DNA of 64,000 nucleotides from Clostridiaceae bacterium (GCA_902362725.1 CABIXM010000006.1:124001-188000), one strand, 5' to 3'. Positions 52,211-62,133 are shown, counted from the stretch's first letter. Notes: generated by a model from the letters alone, not told the origin. Program-made: numbers and translations.

Positions 52211-53737
52211 TTAATTCTTTGATTTTCTCTGAACAATTTCTTTCACAAAGTTCAAATAATACCGGAATTCATCTGTTTTTCCATAAATAAGAAGCAATAC
52301 TCCATTCGAAACAGCCATACAAATGATGCCCTTTACAATTAAGTTCAAAAATGTATTGCTTTTTATTATACCACATAAAAGATAGCTGGATAAACATATT
52401 AAGCTCATAATAAGGAAATCTTTTACATAACGCAGATAGTATTCCTTGGCGCTTACCTGAAATCCATATTTATATATAATGTGGATTTCTATGAGCAATC
52501 CCGCTACCAGCGCACTGGCTGTGGTTCCAAGCAGTACACTGATGACTCCGACTCTGTTCACCAAAAATATTCCAACCGCAAGATTTACCGCTGATTCCAG
52601 TATCGGTTTATATCTATCCTGCCAGAAGAGCCCCTTTGTATTCTTATATACATTCACCGGCTGACGCATTACATTAATGTAAAAATTCAGAGACATAATC
52701 AACGGAACCGCCATATTCATGCCGTATTTTTCTCCGAAAAACAATCTGATAAACGGTGATGAGAGACTCATCAAGGCCGTTGCACAGACTACCGCAAGCC
52801 AATAGGAGACAAAATTTAATTTCCAAAACATAGCTCTCGCGCTTTCTTTGGACTCTGACGCGACGAAATTTCCTACCGTAGCCGTAATAGCCGAAAACGG
52901 TATGGTAAAGAAATTCATTACATTAGTAAAAATCAAATTGTAATTACTGAACACGCCTGTTGTCGCAAGTCCCATAAATTTGGAAAGAATAATATTATCC
53001 GTTCCATTTACAAGGAAAGACGCTGTTCTATGCATGAACAATGCTTTTATATTCTTAAATAGACCTTTTTTTTCACTCCCCGTCAGTTCATAACTACTAT
53101 CTGTATCAAAATATTCCCGATACTGCTTTTGTGCTATTTCAGATAAAATTACATAATTTAAGATCGTACACAGGAACTGTACCGCTAAGTACAGTAAGTA
53201 GTTTCTGGTCAGGTATAATACCACCATCTGTCCCACCAGCTGTACAATTTTAAAAAATACATTTGAAATATTCTGTATATAATTTTTCTGAGCAACGGTT
53301 AATATCGTAATTTTGTGTGAAAAGAAATACGTAACTGTGGAATTCAGTAAAACAAGACAATAAATCAGCCTGATATGTTCCACATTGCCCGGATCTTTTA
53401 TGAAAAAATTAAGGAATGGGATCAGCGCCAACCCTACTGCCGTCACTCCTGCTCCAATTTTGTAATAAGAGCTCTTGTAAAATCGAATCAGGGCGTTCAC
53501 CCTTGGGATGTCCTGGTCTGCAAACGGTTTGTACATTGCAAAAACAATCGCGCTTCCCAGTCCGAGTTCCGCCACCGACAGCATATTCAGAATGTCTGAA
53601 AACAGTCCGTTTGCTCCCAGATACTCTTCACTTAAAAATAATACAAAAAATCTTCTATTAATAAATTGAAGCAATACGATTAAAATCTGGCTCGCAATCG
53701 CAAATCCACTATTTTTTAAAGCCTTGAATCTTCTCAT
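52211..53737 (-). CDS. Wzx-like polysaccharide flippase (MOP superfamily)
   Basis: 508 residues and about 12-14 helices. The start RFKALKNSGFAIASQILIVLLQFINRRFF and the pattern of paired helices match polysaccharide biosynthesis Wzx proteins, which move undecaprenyl-linked repeat units to the outer face. The polymerase expected with it is not in this operon, but a Wzy-like gene lies at 5.1-6.3 kb. The sequence is visibly AT-richer than the genes to its left. Confidence 0.88.
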   Translation of the reverse strand: MRRFKALKNSGFAIASQILIVLLQFINRRFFVLFLSEEYLGANGLFSDILNMLSVAELGLGSAIVFAMYKPFADQDIPRVNALIRFYKSSYYKIGAGVTAVGLALIPFLNFFIKDPGNVEHIRLIYCLVLLNSTVTYFFSHKITILTVAQKNYIQNISNVFFKIVQLVGQMVVLYLTRNYLLYLAVQFLCTILNYVILSEIAQKQYREYFDTDSSYELTGSEKKGLFKNIKALFMHRTASFLVNGTDNIILSKFMGLATTGVFSNYNLIFTNVMNFFTIPFSAITATVGNFVASESKESARAMFWKLNFVSYWLAVVCATALMSLSSPFIRLFFGEKYGMNMAVPLIMSLNFYINVMRQPVNVYKNTKGLFWQDRYKPILESAVNLAVGIFLVNRVGVISVLLGTTASALVAGLLIEIHIIYKYGFQVSAKEYYLRYVKDFLIMSLICLSSYLLCGIIKSNTFLNLIVKGIICMAVSNGVLLLIYGKTDEFRYYLNFVKEIVQRKSKN

Positions 53738-53739
53738 TT

Positions 53740-54729
53740 CTATCTCTTACCCGCTATTCTTTTCGCTATCTGGCGTACTTTTCGCATTGTTGTAAAATAT
53801 AATGGAAAATATGCAATCAAAAATGCCTGTCTCCTGAGTTCTGATTTTCCCTGTAACTTTTTACAGGCTTTTTTACATTCCGTATGAATCTCTTTTTGAT
53901 ATTGCTCTAACCCGCCTATCTGTTCGTCATCCAGATATTTTTGCGCACAGACATACATACTTTCCAGGGTTTTTATATACTTTCTATATCCCAACTCCTG
54001 TATTTCTTTAGCATCGTGCCTGAGTGTCTCTTCATATAAGCCTCGCGCTGCGTCAATCGTAACCAGCCGGGCCTTGCTGAATTTTTTTGAAGTTATACTA
54101 TTTTCACGTATTACATAATCATATAGTACCTCTGGCAAAGTCTCGATCTGATTTGCCGCATAAATCAACTGATAAGTCACAAACTCGTCTTCGTGGAGGC
54201 ATCCCTCCGGAAAACGTATCCCAGAAAACATTGTATTTCTATATAACTTTCCCCATACAATGCTGTGAATCGCTGTTCCATTCAAATATGCATACATAGC
54301 CTCTTCTGGATTGAACGTTTTCCTTTCCTGGGTTACGTTTCTAATCACATTTCCATCTTCGCGGACTTCTTTGTAAGATCCACAGACCAGATCCGCTCCT
54401 GTCTCTTCCGCACGGGAAACCAGTAATTCTATCGCATTCTTTTCTATCCAGTCATCTGAATCTATGAAAAAAATATATTCTCCTGTGCATCGCTCCAGAC
54501 CGTAATTTCTCGCAGAAGACAAACCACCGTTCGCTTTGTGATACACTTTAATCCGTTCATCCGTGCTCTGTATTTCATCACATAGATTTCCGCTGTTGTC
54601 CGGCGAACCATCATCAATTAACAAAATTTCCAGGTTCGAATACGTCTGTTCTAATATAGAAGTCATGCATCTTTTCAAATATTTTTCCACATTATATACC
54701 GGCACAATGATAGAGACCAGCTTATTCAT
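53740..54729 (-). CDS. Family 2 glycosyltransferase
   Basis: 329 residues from ATG at 54729, with AAGGTGGA six bases upstream and an 8-base overlap with the preceding gene. The GT-A fold is clear: VSIIVPVYNVEKYLKRCM, ILLIDDGSPDNSG, GGLSSARNYGLERC and FFIDSDDWIEKNA with the metal-binding acidic pair. The remainder is helical and contains a basic C-terminal segment. It attaches one sugar of the repeat unit at the membrane. AT-rich. Confidence 0.88.
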   Translation of the reverse strand: MNKLVSIIVPVYNVEKYLKRCMTSILEQTYSNLEILLIDDGSPDNSGNLCDEIQSTDERIKVYHKANGGLSSARNYGLERCTGEYIFFIDSDDWIEKNAIELLVSRAEETGADLVCGSYKEVREDGNVIRNVTQERKTFNPEEAMYAYLNGTAIHSIVWGKLYRNTMFSGIRFPEGCLHEDEFVTYQLIYAANQIETLPEVLYDYVIRENSITSKKFSKARLVTIDAARGLYEETLRHDAKEIQELGYRKYIKTLESMYVCAQKYLDDEQIGGLEQYQKEIHTECKKACKKLQGKSELRRQAFLIAYFPLYFTTMRKVRQIAKRIAGKR

Positions 54730-55717
54730 ACATTCCACCTTCTATTTTTTCAATCACTTTCCGACCTGTTATCTTCTGAAGCTTCATCAGAAAACCATGT
54801 GCCCGCTTATATACCCAATATCTTCTCTGATAGCTTTTCCCCCAAAATACTCGGTTTCTCCTATATGCAGCTTCCACAGATTGTTCCACAATATGTGTTA
54901 TAAATTGCTCCAGTTTTTCCTGCATCTTCTCCGGTTGAATTTTTTCTGAAAAAGCAGGTTCTGACAAATATTTCAAATACAGCTCGTCATCTTCATCTAC
55001 TCTTTTTACATAAGCAACCAATTCCTCCAGGCTTGGAAAATCCGTCACATTAATAAACGCCCGTTCATTATAATCCCTTGTTATATCGGCCGCTCCCCAA
55101 TATATCGGTATCGTTCCCGCCGCAAAAGCCTGCATAATCTTTTCGGTAATGTATCCATTATGTCTGCTGTTTTCACATGCAATCGAAAACTTGTGTTTCC
55201 TTTCAAATTCTCTTTTAGAATCTACTCTTTTTCCCTGATAGGTATTAAAAACCTTCCCCCCTGCATTGATATTCTTATATTGATTCACTGCCCTGAAAAT
55301 CTCCGTACGCATCTCGTCTGCATCCGCATTCGAATACACAAAACTGCAAAATTCTGTTTTACCGGCCAGTGTCATTTCTGCATTCAAATGCTTTTTGAGC
55401 GCCGCATCCAAATCTTCCCGATATTCCTTCATAACAAAATAAAATGGGCATCTCAAATAGCGATCTTCAAACTCCATTCGTTCAAATCCAATCGCATAAT
55501 CGCACATTTGAAAATCCGGGCAGATGTTCTCCCCTGTCACAAAAATACGTACGCAGTCATACTTTATATAATCATCATTAAACACCGAGTAAAACAGATA
55601 TTCCGGTGTCTCCGACAGAACAACTTCATAATTTTTTTTCAGGATATCTAAAATAAAATTATCATTCTCATTAAAGTTCTTCCAAAATCCAGTAAATTTG
55701 ATTTTAATTGTTTTCAT
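54722..55717 (-). CDS. GT10 alpha-1,3-fucosyltransferase-like enzyme
   Basis: 331 residues. The GT10 signature is clear: KHKFSIACENSRHNGYITEK, then IMQAFAAGTIPIYWGAADI, the nucleotide-binding block of FucT enzymes. The N-terminal half (VYSNADADEMR region) is divergent. GDP-fucose dependent alpha-1,3-fucosylation of a LacNAc-like unit is the known family reaction; donor and linkage here are inferred. GDP-fucose synthesis genes are not in the window. ATGA overlap with the upstream gene. AT-rich. Confidence 0.85.
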   Translation of the reverse strand: MKTIKIKFTGFWKNFNENDNFILDILKKNYEVVLSETPEYLFYSVFNDDYIKYDCVRIFVTGENICPDFQMCDYAIGFERMEFEDRYLRCPFYFVMKEYREDLDAALKKHLNAEMTLAGKTEFCSFVYSNADADEMRTEIFRAVNQYKNINAGGKVFNTYQGKRVDSKREFERKHKFSIACENSRHNGYITEKIMQAFAAGTIPIYWGAADITRDYNERAFINVTDFPSLEELVAYVKRVDEDDELYLKYLSEPAFSEKIQPEKMQEKLEQFITHIVEQSVEAAYRRNRVFWGKSYQRRYWVYKRAHGFLMKLQKITGRKVIEKIEGGMYE

Positions 55718-56973
55718 TTTTTACCTACACATTTCTTAATGACTGCTTTTATTTCTCCCAGACTTTTCTCTGTTCCAAATACGACCTGAATCCTTCGATT
55801 TATGATTCTCAGCCATTTTCCCTGATTGCTGAAAAATCCTGTTGGCTTCTGATAGACAGCCGGTACGTCCATCTTTACTTCTTCTAACACTTTCATCCAT
55901 TCTTTTGTCAGCTTTTCCGGATCAAAAGCGTCACAGACAAACTTTTGAGCATTTTTTCCCAATGTCTGATTTAATTTTCTATCCTGAAGAAGCCGGATCA
56001 CGTCATCCGCAAGCTTCTTTTCTTTATGATACATCAAACCTGTCTCGTGGTGTCTGACAGTATCCAACAATCCATTTTTCGCTTTTGTGACAATGGGAAT
56101 CCCACAAGCCTCCATCTCCACTGCACTGAGTCCAAATGTCTCTGTACAGGCTGAAGGATTGATAATTCCTACTGCTGTTTTATTAAATATTTCATACTTT
56201 TCCTGTCCCAAAACTCCACAAAAATGAACAGAGTTTAGAATTTTCCCCTGTTCACCCGTGAGATAAGGCACAAAGCGTTTTTCATACTCCGAATCCGCTA
56301 TTCCATACTCTCCCAGTCTGGCACCCTTACTATACAGGGAACCGCTTCCTATCACGTACAGCTCTGCATCTGGTACCTGCTCAACAATCTTCTTCCATTG
56401 TTCCGCCAGAATATGAAAGCCCTTGCTTGGAATAATGCTCCCCATATAGGTTACAATCTTCTCATAATCATCTTTTCTCTGATATTGAGCCAGCTTTCCG
56501 TAAAACATATTAAATACATATGTTGCCTTTTTGCAGATGCGATGATCAATATACTGATCATACTGCTGACGTCCTACAAATACAACTCTCTTTATATTGG
56601 CACAGTCTGCCACTTTCGCGGCTTCCCCCTCCTTAAAAGGACTATGTACCCATAGTACTATCTTGCAAGCTGCCCGGGACATCGCATGATAGTCTTCCAG
56701 TATTTCCGGCTGTACACAGATAAATGCATCCTGATCTGATGCATCCTGCAGAGCCTGCTCAAAATTCTCTATTTTCTTTATTTTTACCTTTTCTGGGAAA
56801 ATCGTATCATTATATTGATAGACTGTAATACGATACTCTTCATACTCTGACAGATACCGCACAAGCATTCCGATACAGAACTGTGTTCCTCCCACCCCAG
56901 GATTACCCAGTTCCGGATGTCGCATATCCCGTTCGGGTGTCAATTTTTGTCCATAGAGAATTCCTATCTTCAT
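55714..56973 (-). CDS. Family 4 glycosyltransferase
   Basis: 419 residues, GT-B fold. N-terminal ELGNPGVGGTQFCIGMLVRYL is the acceptor loop. The C-terminal half has VTYMGSIIPSKGFHILAEQW and GIINPSACTETFGLSAVEMEACGIP, the E-x7-E motif of GT4. The start at 56973 follows the upstream stop by seven bases. The basic C-terminal tail suggests membrane association. Sugar unknown. Confidence 0.85.
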   Translation of the reverse strand: MKIGILYGQKLTPERDMRHPELGNPGVGGTQFCIGMLVRYLSEYEEYRITVYQYNDTIFPEKVKIKKIENFEQALQDASDQDAFICVQPEILEDYHAMSRAACKIVLWVHSPFKEGEAAKVADCANIKRVVFVGRQQYDQYIDHRICKKATYVFNMFYGKLAQYQRKDDYEKIVTYMGSIIPSKGFHILAEQWKKIVEQVPDAELYVIGSGSLYSKGARLGEYGIADSEYEKRFVPYLTGEQGKILNSVHFCGVLGQEKYEIFNKTAVGIINPSACTETFGLSAVEMEACGIPIVTKAKNGLLDTVRHHETGLMYHKEKKLADDVIRLLQDRKLNQTLGKNAQKFVCDAFDPEKLTKEWMKVLEEVKMDVPAVYQKPTGFFSNQGKWLRIINRRIQVVFGTEKSLGEIKAVIKKCVGKK

Positions 56974-56980
56974 GCTCTTC

Positions 56981-57829
56981 TTACTCCCATGCTCGCTTTT
57001 TTCTAAGTCCCAGCATATTCAAAATATCTTTGCAGATTTGTTTTGCCAATGATATGCTCTCATTTTTTATCAGACTTCCATATACCCATATTCTATCCGA
57101 TACCGGCAATGTAGGCATGTACTGTGCCCGAAGGGTTTTCCAAACCGCTTTATGTTTCTCCTTTGCTGCGCTCGATAATCCTTGTGCTGTAATTCGATAG
57201 GCTGAGCCTGTTTCATCCGTACACACGAACTCACACTTTTCAGAAATTTTCAACAAAATTTCCGTATCCTCATATAAATTTTGTCCTTCCGTATACCCTC
57301 CTGTATCAAGAAACAGTTGGCGTCGCAGACAGTAATCGCGTGGCAGCTGAATATTTTTCTGACTCAAGAAATCACGGGATAAAATTCCTCTATCAAATCT
57401 TTTTCTTGTCTGATAGTCCCACAAATACTCTCCTTTTGAATCAACAGCTCTAAGCTTGGAAAAGGCTCCAATATTTTTTTTGCCTGCCTTCTCCATATTT
57501 AAAATGAGATTCATTTCATTATTCAATTTTTCCGGATTTATGTAATAATCATCCGCATCCAAAAATGTAATATATTCTCCCAAAGCCTCCGCCGCCCCTG
57601 TATTTCTGGCATGGGACACTCCTCCGTTTTCTTTCAGAAAAATCCCTTTGATCCATGGATACGCCTTTGTGTATTCTTCTATTTTTCTGCGGGAATCATC
57701 TGTTGAACAGTCATCCACAAGCAACACTTCCAGGGGGCGATACGTCTGTTTCAAAATTCCTCCCACGCAATCATCCAGATATTTACTGTTATTGTAATTT
57801 GGAATTACAATGCTTAAAAGCGGTTTCAT
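56981..57829 (-). CDS. Family 2 glycosyltransferase
   Basis: 282 residues, GT-A. LSIVIPNYNNSKYLDDCV, VLLVDDCSTDDSRRK, NGGVSHARNTGAAEA and ITFLDADDYYINPEK carry the nucleotide and metal-binding motifs. GAGGATAGAAA precedes the ATG. AT-rich like its neighbours. Acceptor unknown. Confidence 0.88.
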   Translation of the reverse strand: MKPLLSIVIPNYNNSKYLDDCVGGILKQTYRPLEVLLVDDCSTDDSRRKIEEYTKAYPWIKGIFLKENGGVSHARNTGAAEALGEYITFLDADDYYINPEKLNNEMNLILNMEKAGKKNIGAFSKLRAVDSKGEYLWDYQTRKRFDRGILSRDFLSQKNIQLPRDYCLRRQLFLDTGGYTEGQNLYEDTEILLKISEKCEFVCTDETGSAYRITAQGLSSAAKEKHKAVWKTLRAQYMPTLPVSDRIWVYGSLIKNESISLAKQICKDILNMLGLRKKRAWE

Positions 57830-57838
57830 TTTCTATCC

Positions 57839-58564
57839 TCATTGATTTTTATAGAGCTTCAATTTACACAGTATATTTTTTATCTGATATTTCCACTCTG
57901 TTGTCCCATAGGAGATTCCAATGCTACCGGATGTTCCCTGAAATCTGGGATATTCCGGCGTATTTCTGAAAGCAAGCCTATTTTCTTTCAGGCATTTCCA
58001 GAACAGGTGCTCTATATAAATTCCGTCTTTATCTCTTACCTGCATATATAGTTCTAAAAAATACGTTTCATATACTTTTATAGGAATTTTATAAAACTTT
58101 GTGTCCGTCTGCTTATCTTTCCCATATATCTTTACTGGATTAAAATAGAGGATTCCTTTTTTCATTTTTTCTATAATTTCATCCAGGTTTTCAACCGTTA
58201 CACGTCCTGTAAGCTTTATAAACTCTTTTTCATTTTTCAAAAATCTACTATTATGAAGGGCATATTTTATTACTTCACCTTCTCCATAGCCTTTTCCATA
58301 CTTCGCTACTTTATCCCCGTCTCCCTGGAAACTCAGAATCTCCAGTTTATTTTCCGGTTTTCCATCGTACAGCTGCTCTCTCAGTTTCTCTACGGCCTGT
58401 TCGTCACCGCTGTTTTCGCAAAATACCACCTTATCCACAGACTTCGCCGCCATAAGCTTCTTCAGGCTTTCCGCATATTCTCCTATTCTTTTATCCCGAT
58501 CTACCAGCTGCAATGCAAATACATTTTCCCCTGGAACCAGAGTGCCTGTAACCAAAACGATCAT
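57839..58564 (-). CDS. Uncharacterised polysaccharide-locus protein, possibly a glycosyltransferase
   Basis: 241 residues, no membrane helix. A Rossmann-like start (MIVLVTGTLVP) is followed by VDKVVFCENSGDEQA and the block GKGYGEGEVIKYALHNSRFL with EFIKLTGRVTVENLDE, which resembles a conserved segment of capsule-locus glycosyltransferases of unclear family. AAAGG with GAGGAG lies before the ATG. I cannot name the function with confidence. Confidence 0.5.
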   Translation of the reverse strand: MIVLVTGTLVPGENVFALQLVDRDKRIGEYAESLKKLMAAKSVDKVVFCENSGDEQAVEKLREQLYDGKPENKLEILSFQGDGDKVAKYGKGYGEGEVIKYALHNSRFLKNEKEFIKLTGRVTVENLDEIIEKMKKGILYFNPVKIYGKDKQTDTKFYKIPIKVYETYFLELYMQVRDKDGIYIEHLFWKCLKENRLAFRNTPEYPRFQGTSGSIGISYGTTEWKYQIKNILCKLKLYKNQ

Positions 58565-58583
58565 AAAACCTTTCTCCTCATTA

Positions 58584-59369
58584 TCAGAACTTCACCAGGG
58601 TATAATGCTCCGTTATATATAAAATCTGAATTTCCCCATTACTCTCCAGCTCATCCAATCGCGGCATCGGTGCGTTCACATCCGGAGCGACAATCATGTA
58701 ATTCGCTCCCAAATCACTGGCCGTATTGATCAGATACTGTGAATCAAACATTCCCGCTGTCATCTTGTTATGAAGATCCTGAATTTCATCCGGATATGCG
58801 CCTTCTTCTCCGATATCGGAACCATACAGCAGATGGATACTGCCGGAAACTTGCCGAAGCAACGGCAGAAAATCATCGTCTGCTATCACGGTTTTGTCTC
58901 CGTCTAAAGCATCCAGAATCAGGCAGATCTCCATCTGTTCTTCCAAATCCGGGTTTCGGGTACTGTAGCCATTCTGACTCCAGTCAGCTCTCCAGTATAC
59001 ACAGCTTCCCGCCCACCAGACGAGGCACAGCGCAAAGACGAGCCAGACTATTTTCTGGGAAACCTTTTTCAGGCGGCTCATCCAATGCACGAACACATAC
59101 GCCATCATCTGCACCACCGGAAGTGCCCAGAGCAGATGGAAATAGGTTCCTTCTCCGGTCAGATATCTGGTACAAACCCAGGTAAATGGCAGGAAACAGA
59201 AAAGCAGAATCCATCCCATACTGAATCCCAGGTATCCCCGCACCAAACGATTTTTCTTTTTTAATCCGTATACATAAAGCAGCGACACCAGAAACAGGGC
59301 AAAATAGCCCTGATAGGTCATCACATCCTGATGCCATGTAGTATGCAGAAACTCAATCAGCTCTTTCAT
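58584..59369 (-). CDS. Membrane protein with soluble C-terminal domain (second half of duplicated module B)
   Basis: 261 residues. Four helices (about 20-140) precede a soluble tail (about 140-261) with YMIVAPDVNAPM. Same architecture as the gene at 60242-60982: helices, then an exposed domain ending in a short beta segment (ITEHYTLVKF here; TDKSKIYRVK there). It overlaps the preceding membrane gene by 17 bases. The two genes may form one split GT-C-like protein. Function unknown. Confidence 0.6.
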   Translation of the reverse strand: MKELIEFLHTTWHQDVMTYQGYFALFLVSLLYVYGLKKKNRLVRGYLGFSMGWILLFCFLPFTWVCTRYLTGEGTYFHLLWALPVVQMMAYVFVHWMSRLKKVSQKIVWLVFALCLVWWAGSCVYWRADWSQNGYSTRNPDLEEQMEICLILDALDGDKTVIADDDFLPLLRQVSGSIHLLYGSDIGEEGAYPDEIQDLHNKMTAGMFDSQYLINTASDLGANYMIVAPDVNAPMPRLDELESNGEIQILYITEHYTLVKF

Positions 59370-60240
59370 GTTCTGCTCCTCTCATTACTGCTGCTACAAA
59401 TTTTACCAAAAGCCAGATCACAGCCGGAATCATAATGCACACCCGTATGGAATCGTTCGTCCACGGATAAAGCATCAAAAACGAACCCCATATCCACTGC
59501 TTTGCTGCTCCAAAAATATTCAACACACAAACAGCAATCCCATATAGAAGACCCTTCCACTTTTTCCCTCCCAGCAGTTCCAGGCCAATGCCGTACTGCA
59601 TGCTGTAAAACAGGCAGAGCAGCCAGACCGGAATTATCTTATATACCAGGCTTAATGTATTTCCCGGGAATAAATATCCAATCAGTGCATAAAATACCGT
59701 GTAAACCGGATAACGCACGATTGCCTGTCCCTCGTAATAGGGAAGACCTGTCATCGGATTCGTAGCTCTGAGATTGCCATCCTCTAAAATCGTATTGATA
59801 TAAATCGCCATACGATCCCCGTTGTATTTTTCCTGAATCGTTCCATTTTTTGAAATCTGAAGCCCTATCAGCCCGATAAAGATAAACGCCAAAAGAACTG
59901 CTGCCGTTATCGCTTTCCAATCGCGTTCCATCGGCGCAGTTTCTTTTTTTTGTCTCTTTTGTTTTCCGCCCTGTATTCCGGCTTTCACAATCCAACCTAT
60001 CGCAAGAATCGTTACTGCCAGGCTTACTACCCTGTATATGCCATAGACTCCAGCCAGTTCCCAGCGAACCAATTTACCAAGACAAAGAACTCCCCAGAGT
60101 GAAGCGAATTCCCACAGCACTCCCTCCCACCAGTAACGTGTCCGCATTTTCAATGGTTGCCTCAGCAGAAGTTCCGCAAAGCATCCGGCCAACACCGGAT
60201 ACAGGAACAGGTAATATGCTATTTTTATCATATTCATCAT
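59353..60240 (-). CDS. Polytopic membrane protein (first half of duplicated module B)
   Basis: 295 residues with about eight helices. The region DRMAIYINTILEDGNLRATNP with YEGQAIVRYPVYTVFYALIGY occupies the same place as DRYYIGDVMTSLYTNTIQ and YPIHTAVVSQVTGLHP in the gene at 60996-62069. An acidic-Arg, then HPP/YPVY-like loop is typical of GT-C transferases. Starts at 60240 just after the stop of the previous gene. Family not assigned. Confidence 0.6.
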   Translation of the reverse strand: MMNMIKIAYYLFLYPVLAGCFAELLLRQPLKMRTRYWWEGVLWEFASLWGVLCLGKLVRWELAGVYGIYRVVSLAVTILAIGWIVKAGIQGGKQKRQKKETAPMERDWKAITAAVLLAFIFIGLIGLQISKNGTIQEKYNGDRMAIYINTILEDGNLRATNPMTGLPYYEGQAIVRYPVYTVFYALIGYLFPGNTLSLVYKIIPVWLLCLFYSMQYGIGLELLGGKKWKGLLYGIAVCVLNIFGAAKQWIWGSFLMLYPWTNDSIRVCIMIPAVIWLLVKFVAAVMRGAEHERAD

Positions 60241-60241
60241 T

Positions 60242-60982
60242 CTATTTCACCCGATAAATCTTACTCTTATCTGTCTCGGCCACCAGTTCAAAGTACTGGC
60301 CGCCGTCGAGAACGGTGGTATCTTTATTCATTACCATGTACTGCAGATACTGACCTACAAGCCAATCGTGATATTCCTGTGTATCCCAGGAGATTTCTTC
60401 CTGTTTCGCCTGGTTTAACGGTTCTGAAACCGCCGGCTGCCAATACATAATTTTGATAGAAGCATCATATTGTCTTGCTGTCAAATATAGGTTTTCATCT
60501 TCGTAGAATACCCAAGGTTCTTCTGCCCCATCTTTGTGAATCAATTCTGTTGTTAGCAGTAATTCGTTCTGTACCTTATAAATATTCTCGGTCCGGTATG
60601 TTTCCGTGTCTATATTTATCGTGAAAAACGTAATAACTACCAGAAATATACCCAGGAATATCCTTTTCCTATTAGACTGTATCTTATCAAATAGCTGAAC
60701 TCCCACGTACCCCACAATCAATAATACCGGATACATCCACAGAAAGCGATAGGCTCTTGATTCAAACCCAAATTTTGTATATAAAAGATTCATGGTATAG
60801 GAGTTCATTATAAAAATTGTATAGAAAACACTGGGAAAAATAACAGCCTTTTTTAACACTTCATTTTTTCCCTGATAAATCACATAACAGCCCGCTGCCA
60901 TCAATAGAATCCAGACAGAATCTCCTATCCGTGCGAACTGAACTCCCCGGTAAAACTCATACAATTGGTTCAATAATTCCAT
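60242..60982 (-). CDS. Membrane protein with soluble C-terminal domain (second half of duplicated module A)
   Basis: 246 residues. Four helices (about 20-130) then a soluble tail with QYLQYMVMNKDTTVLDGG. It mirrors the gene at 58584-59369 in order and layout. GAGG lies seven bases before the ATG. A 13-bp gap separates it from its partner upstream. Function unknown, likely in lipid-linked sugar handling. Confidence 0.6.
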   Translation of the reverse strand: MELLNQLYEFYRGVQFARIGDSVWILLMAAGCYVIYQGKNEVLKKAVIFPSVFYTIFIMNSYTMNLLYTKFGFESRAYRFLWMYPVLLIVGYVGVQLFDKIQSNRKRIFLGIFLVVITFFTINIDTETYRTENIYKVQNELLLTTELIHKDGAEEPWVFYEDENLYLTARQYDASIKIMYWQPAVSEPLNQAKQEEISWDTQEYHDWLVGQYLQYMVMNKDTTVLDGGQYFELVAETDKSKIYRVK

Positions 60983-60995
60983 ATTATAACCTCAT

Positions 60996-62069
60996 CTACG
61001 GAATATAGAAAAGCAATTTTCCGCTTGTCTCCAGCAAATAGATATAAAGCACCGCCACACAGGGTACAAAGCAAAGAACGGCCGGCACAAGCTGCCTCCA
61101 CCTTCTTCCCAGTACCACATAGCAGGCATAAAAGCTACCCGTCACAAGTGGCAGAATAAAGAAGGAGGACATTACCAGACAATAGCTTCCACACACTATC
61201 CAGAACACCAGAAACCAATTCTGCCATTTTCCATCCGATTTCACAATTCTCGCAAATAAGTAAAATAGGAATGGAATAATCAGGTTTGCCAACAGATTCT
61301 TTCCTTCTGCCATCCTATACACCAGATGCTGGGCGAATGATTCTACCACTGCTCTCTGTGCATAGGTACACCACGTGATAATCACCAGAAACCAGAAAAC
61401 TTTTTTACTGTTTTCTTTGAACAGAAGTCGCCCCCAAAGATAAAATACACAGTTTACCAAAATCAGCCAGGTTGCCGTAAGCACCCACTTATTTTCAATC
61501 AGTGGATGGAGGCCTGTCACCTGGCTAACTACAGCTGTATGAATCGGGTACATCTGAAGCAAATAATTAACATCCAGATAAGCATACTTTCCTCCATCAA
61601 TATAGCTGTATTGCTGTATCGTATTCGTATATAAGGAAGTCATTACATCACCGATATAATATCTGTCATCCGTAACTCCGAATAAGCTGGCTGTCACGCT
61701 TCCCATATAGACATACTGTACCAGAATCAAACTGAATACGCCCAGATAAAACTTCGGCCTCTTCCTTATTTTCTCAACGCTCTCTTTCCAGGCCTGTCCC
61801 AGTGCTTTCCGCCCCAGCACAATCAGCAACGCCATACCAACCACTACCACACCGCACCACGTCTTTGTCAATGTCGAAAGTGGATAAAACTTCAGCTTCA
61901 TCGGTAACGCTACGATATTAAAGAACAGGTAATAAGAGAATCCACCTGTCACCATCGCCAACGGCAGCGAAAAATCTACCCGAATCAGCCTCAGCAGGCA
62001 GGTTCCAAGCACAAAAAAGCATGTGAAATAATAAACAGCTACCAATACTGCTATTAAAATATCGCTCAT
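60996..62069 (-). CDS. Polytopic membrane protein (first half of duplicated module A), first gene of operon
   Basis: 358 residues from ATG at 62069 (a TTG lies just upstream), with about ten helices. FGVTDDRYYIGDVMTSLYTN and VNYLLQMYPIHTAVVSQ form the exposed loop. The set resembles a GT-C-type membrane enzyme without the C-terminal domain, which the next gene could supply. It is the first gene of the fifteen-gene leftward operon, under the promoter at 62105. Family not assigned. Confidence 0.6.
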   Translation of the reverse strand: MSDILIAVLVAVYYFTCFFVLGTCLLRLIRVDFSLPLAMVTGGFSYYLFFNIVALPMKLKFYPLSTLTKTWCGVVVVGMALLIVLGRKALGQAWKESVEKIRKRPKFYLGVFSLILVQYVYMGSVTASLFGVTDDRYYIGDVMTSLYTNTIQQYSYIDGGKYAYLDVNYLLQMYPIHTAVVSQVTGLHPLIENKWVLTATWLILVNCVFYLWGRLLFKENSKKVFWFLVIITWCTYAQRAVVESFAQHLVYRMAEGKNLLANLIIPFLFYLFARIVKSDGKWQNWFLVFWIVCGSYCLVMSSFFILPLVTGSFYACYVVLGRRWRQLVPAVLCFVPCVAVLYIYLLETSGKLLFYIP

Positions 62070-62104
62070 CAAATTGCAACCTTTCTGTTTCTGTCAATCA
62101 GTTT

Positions 62105-62133
62105 ACTATATCATACTTTCCTGTGAGTAACAA
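62105..62133 (-). promoter_or_regulatory. Probable promoter of the polysaccharide operon
   Basis: On the minus strand, TTGTTA (62133-62128), a 17-bp spacer and TATAGT (62110-62105), 36 bp before the ATG. Confidence 0.45.
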
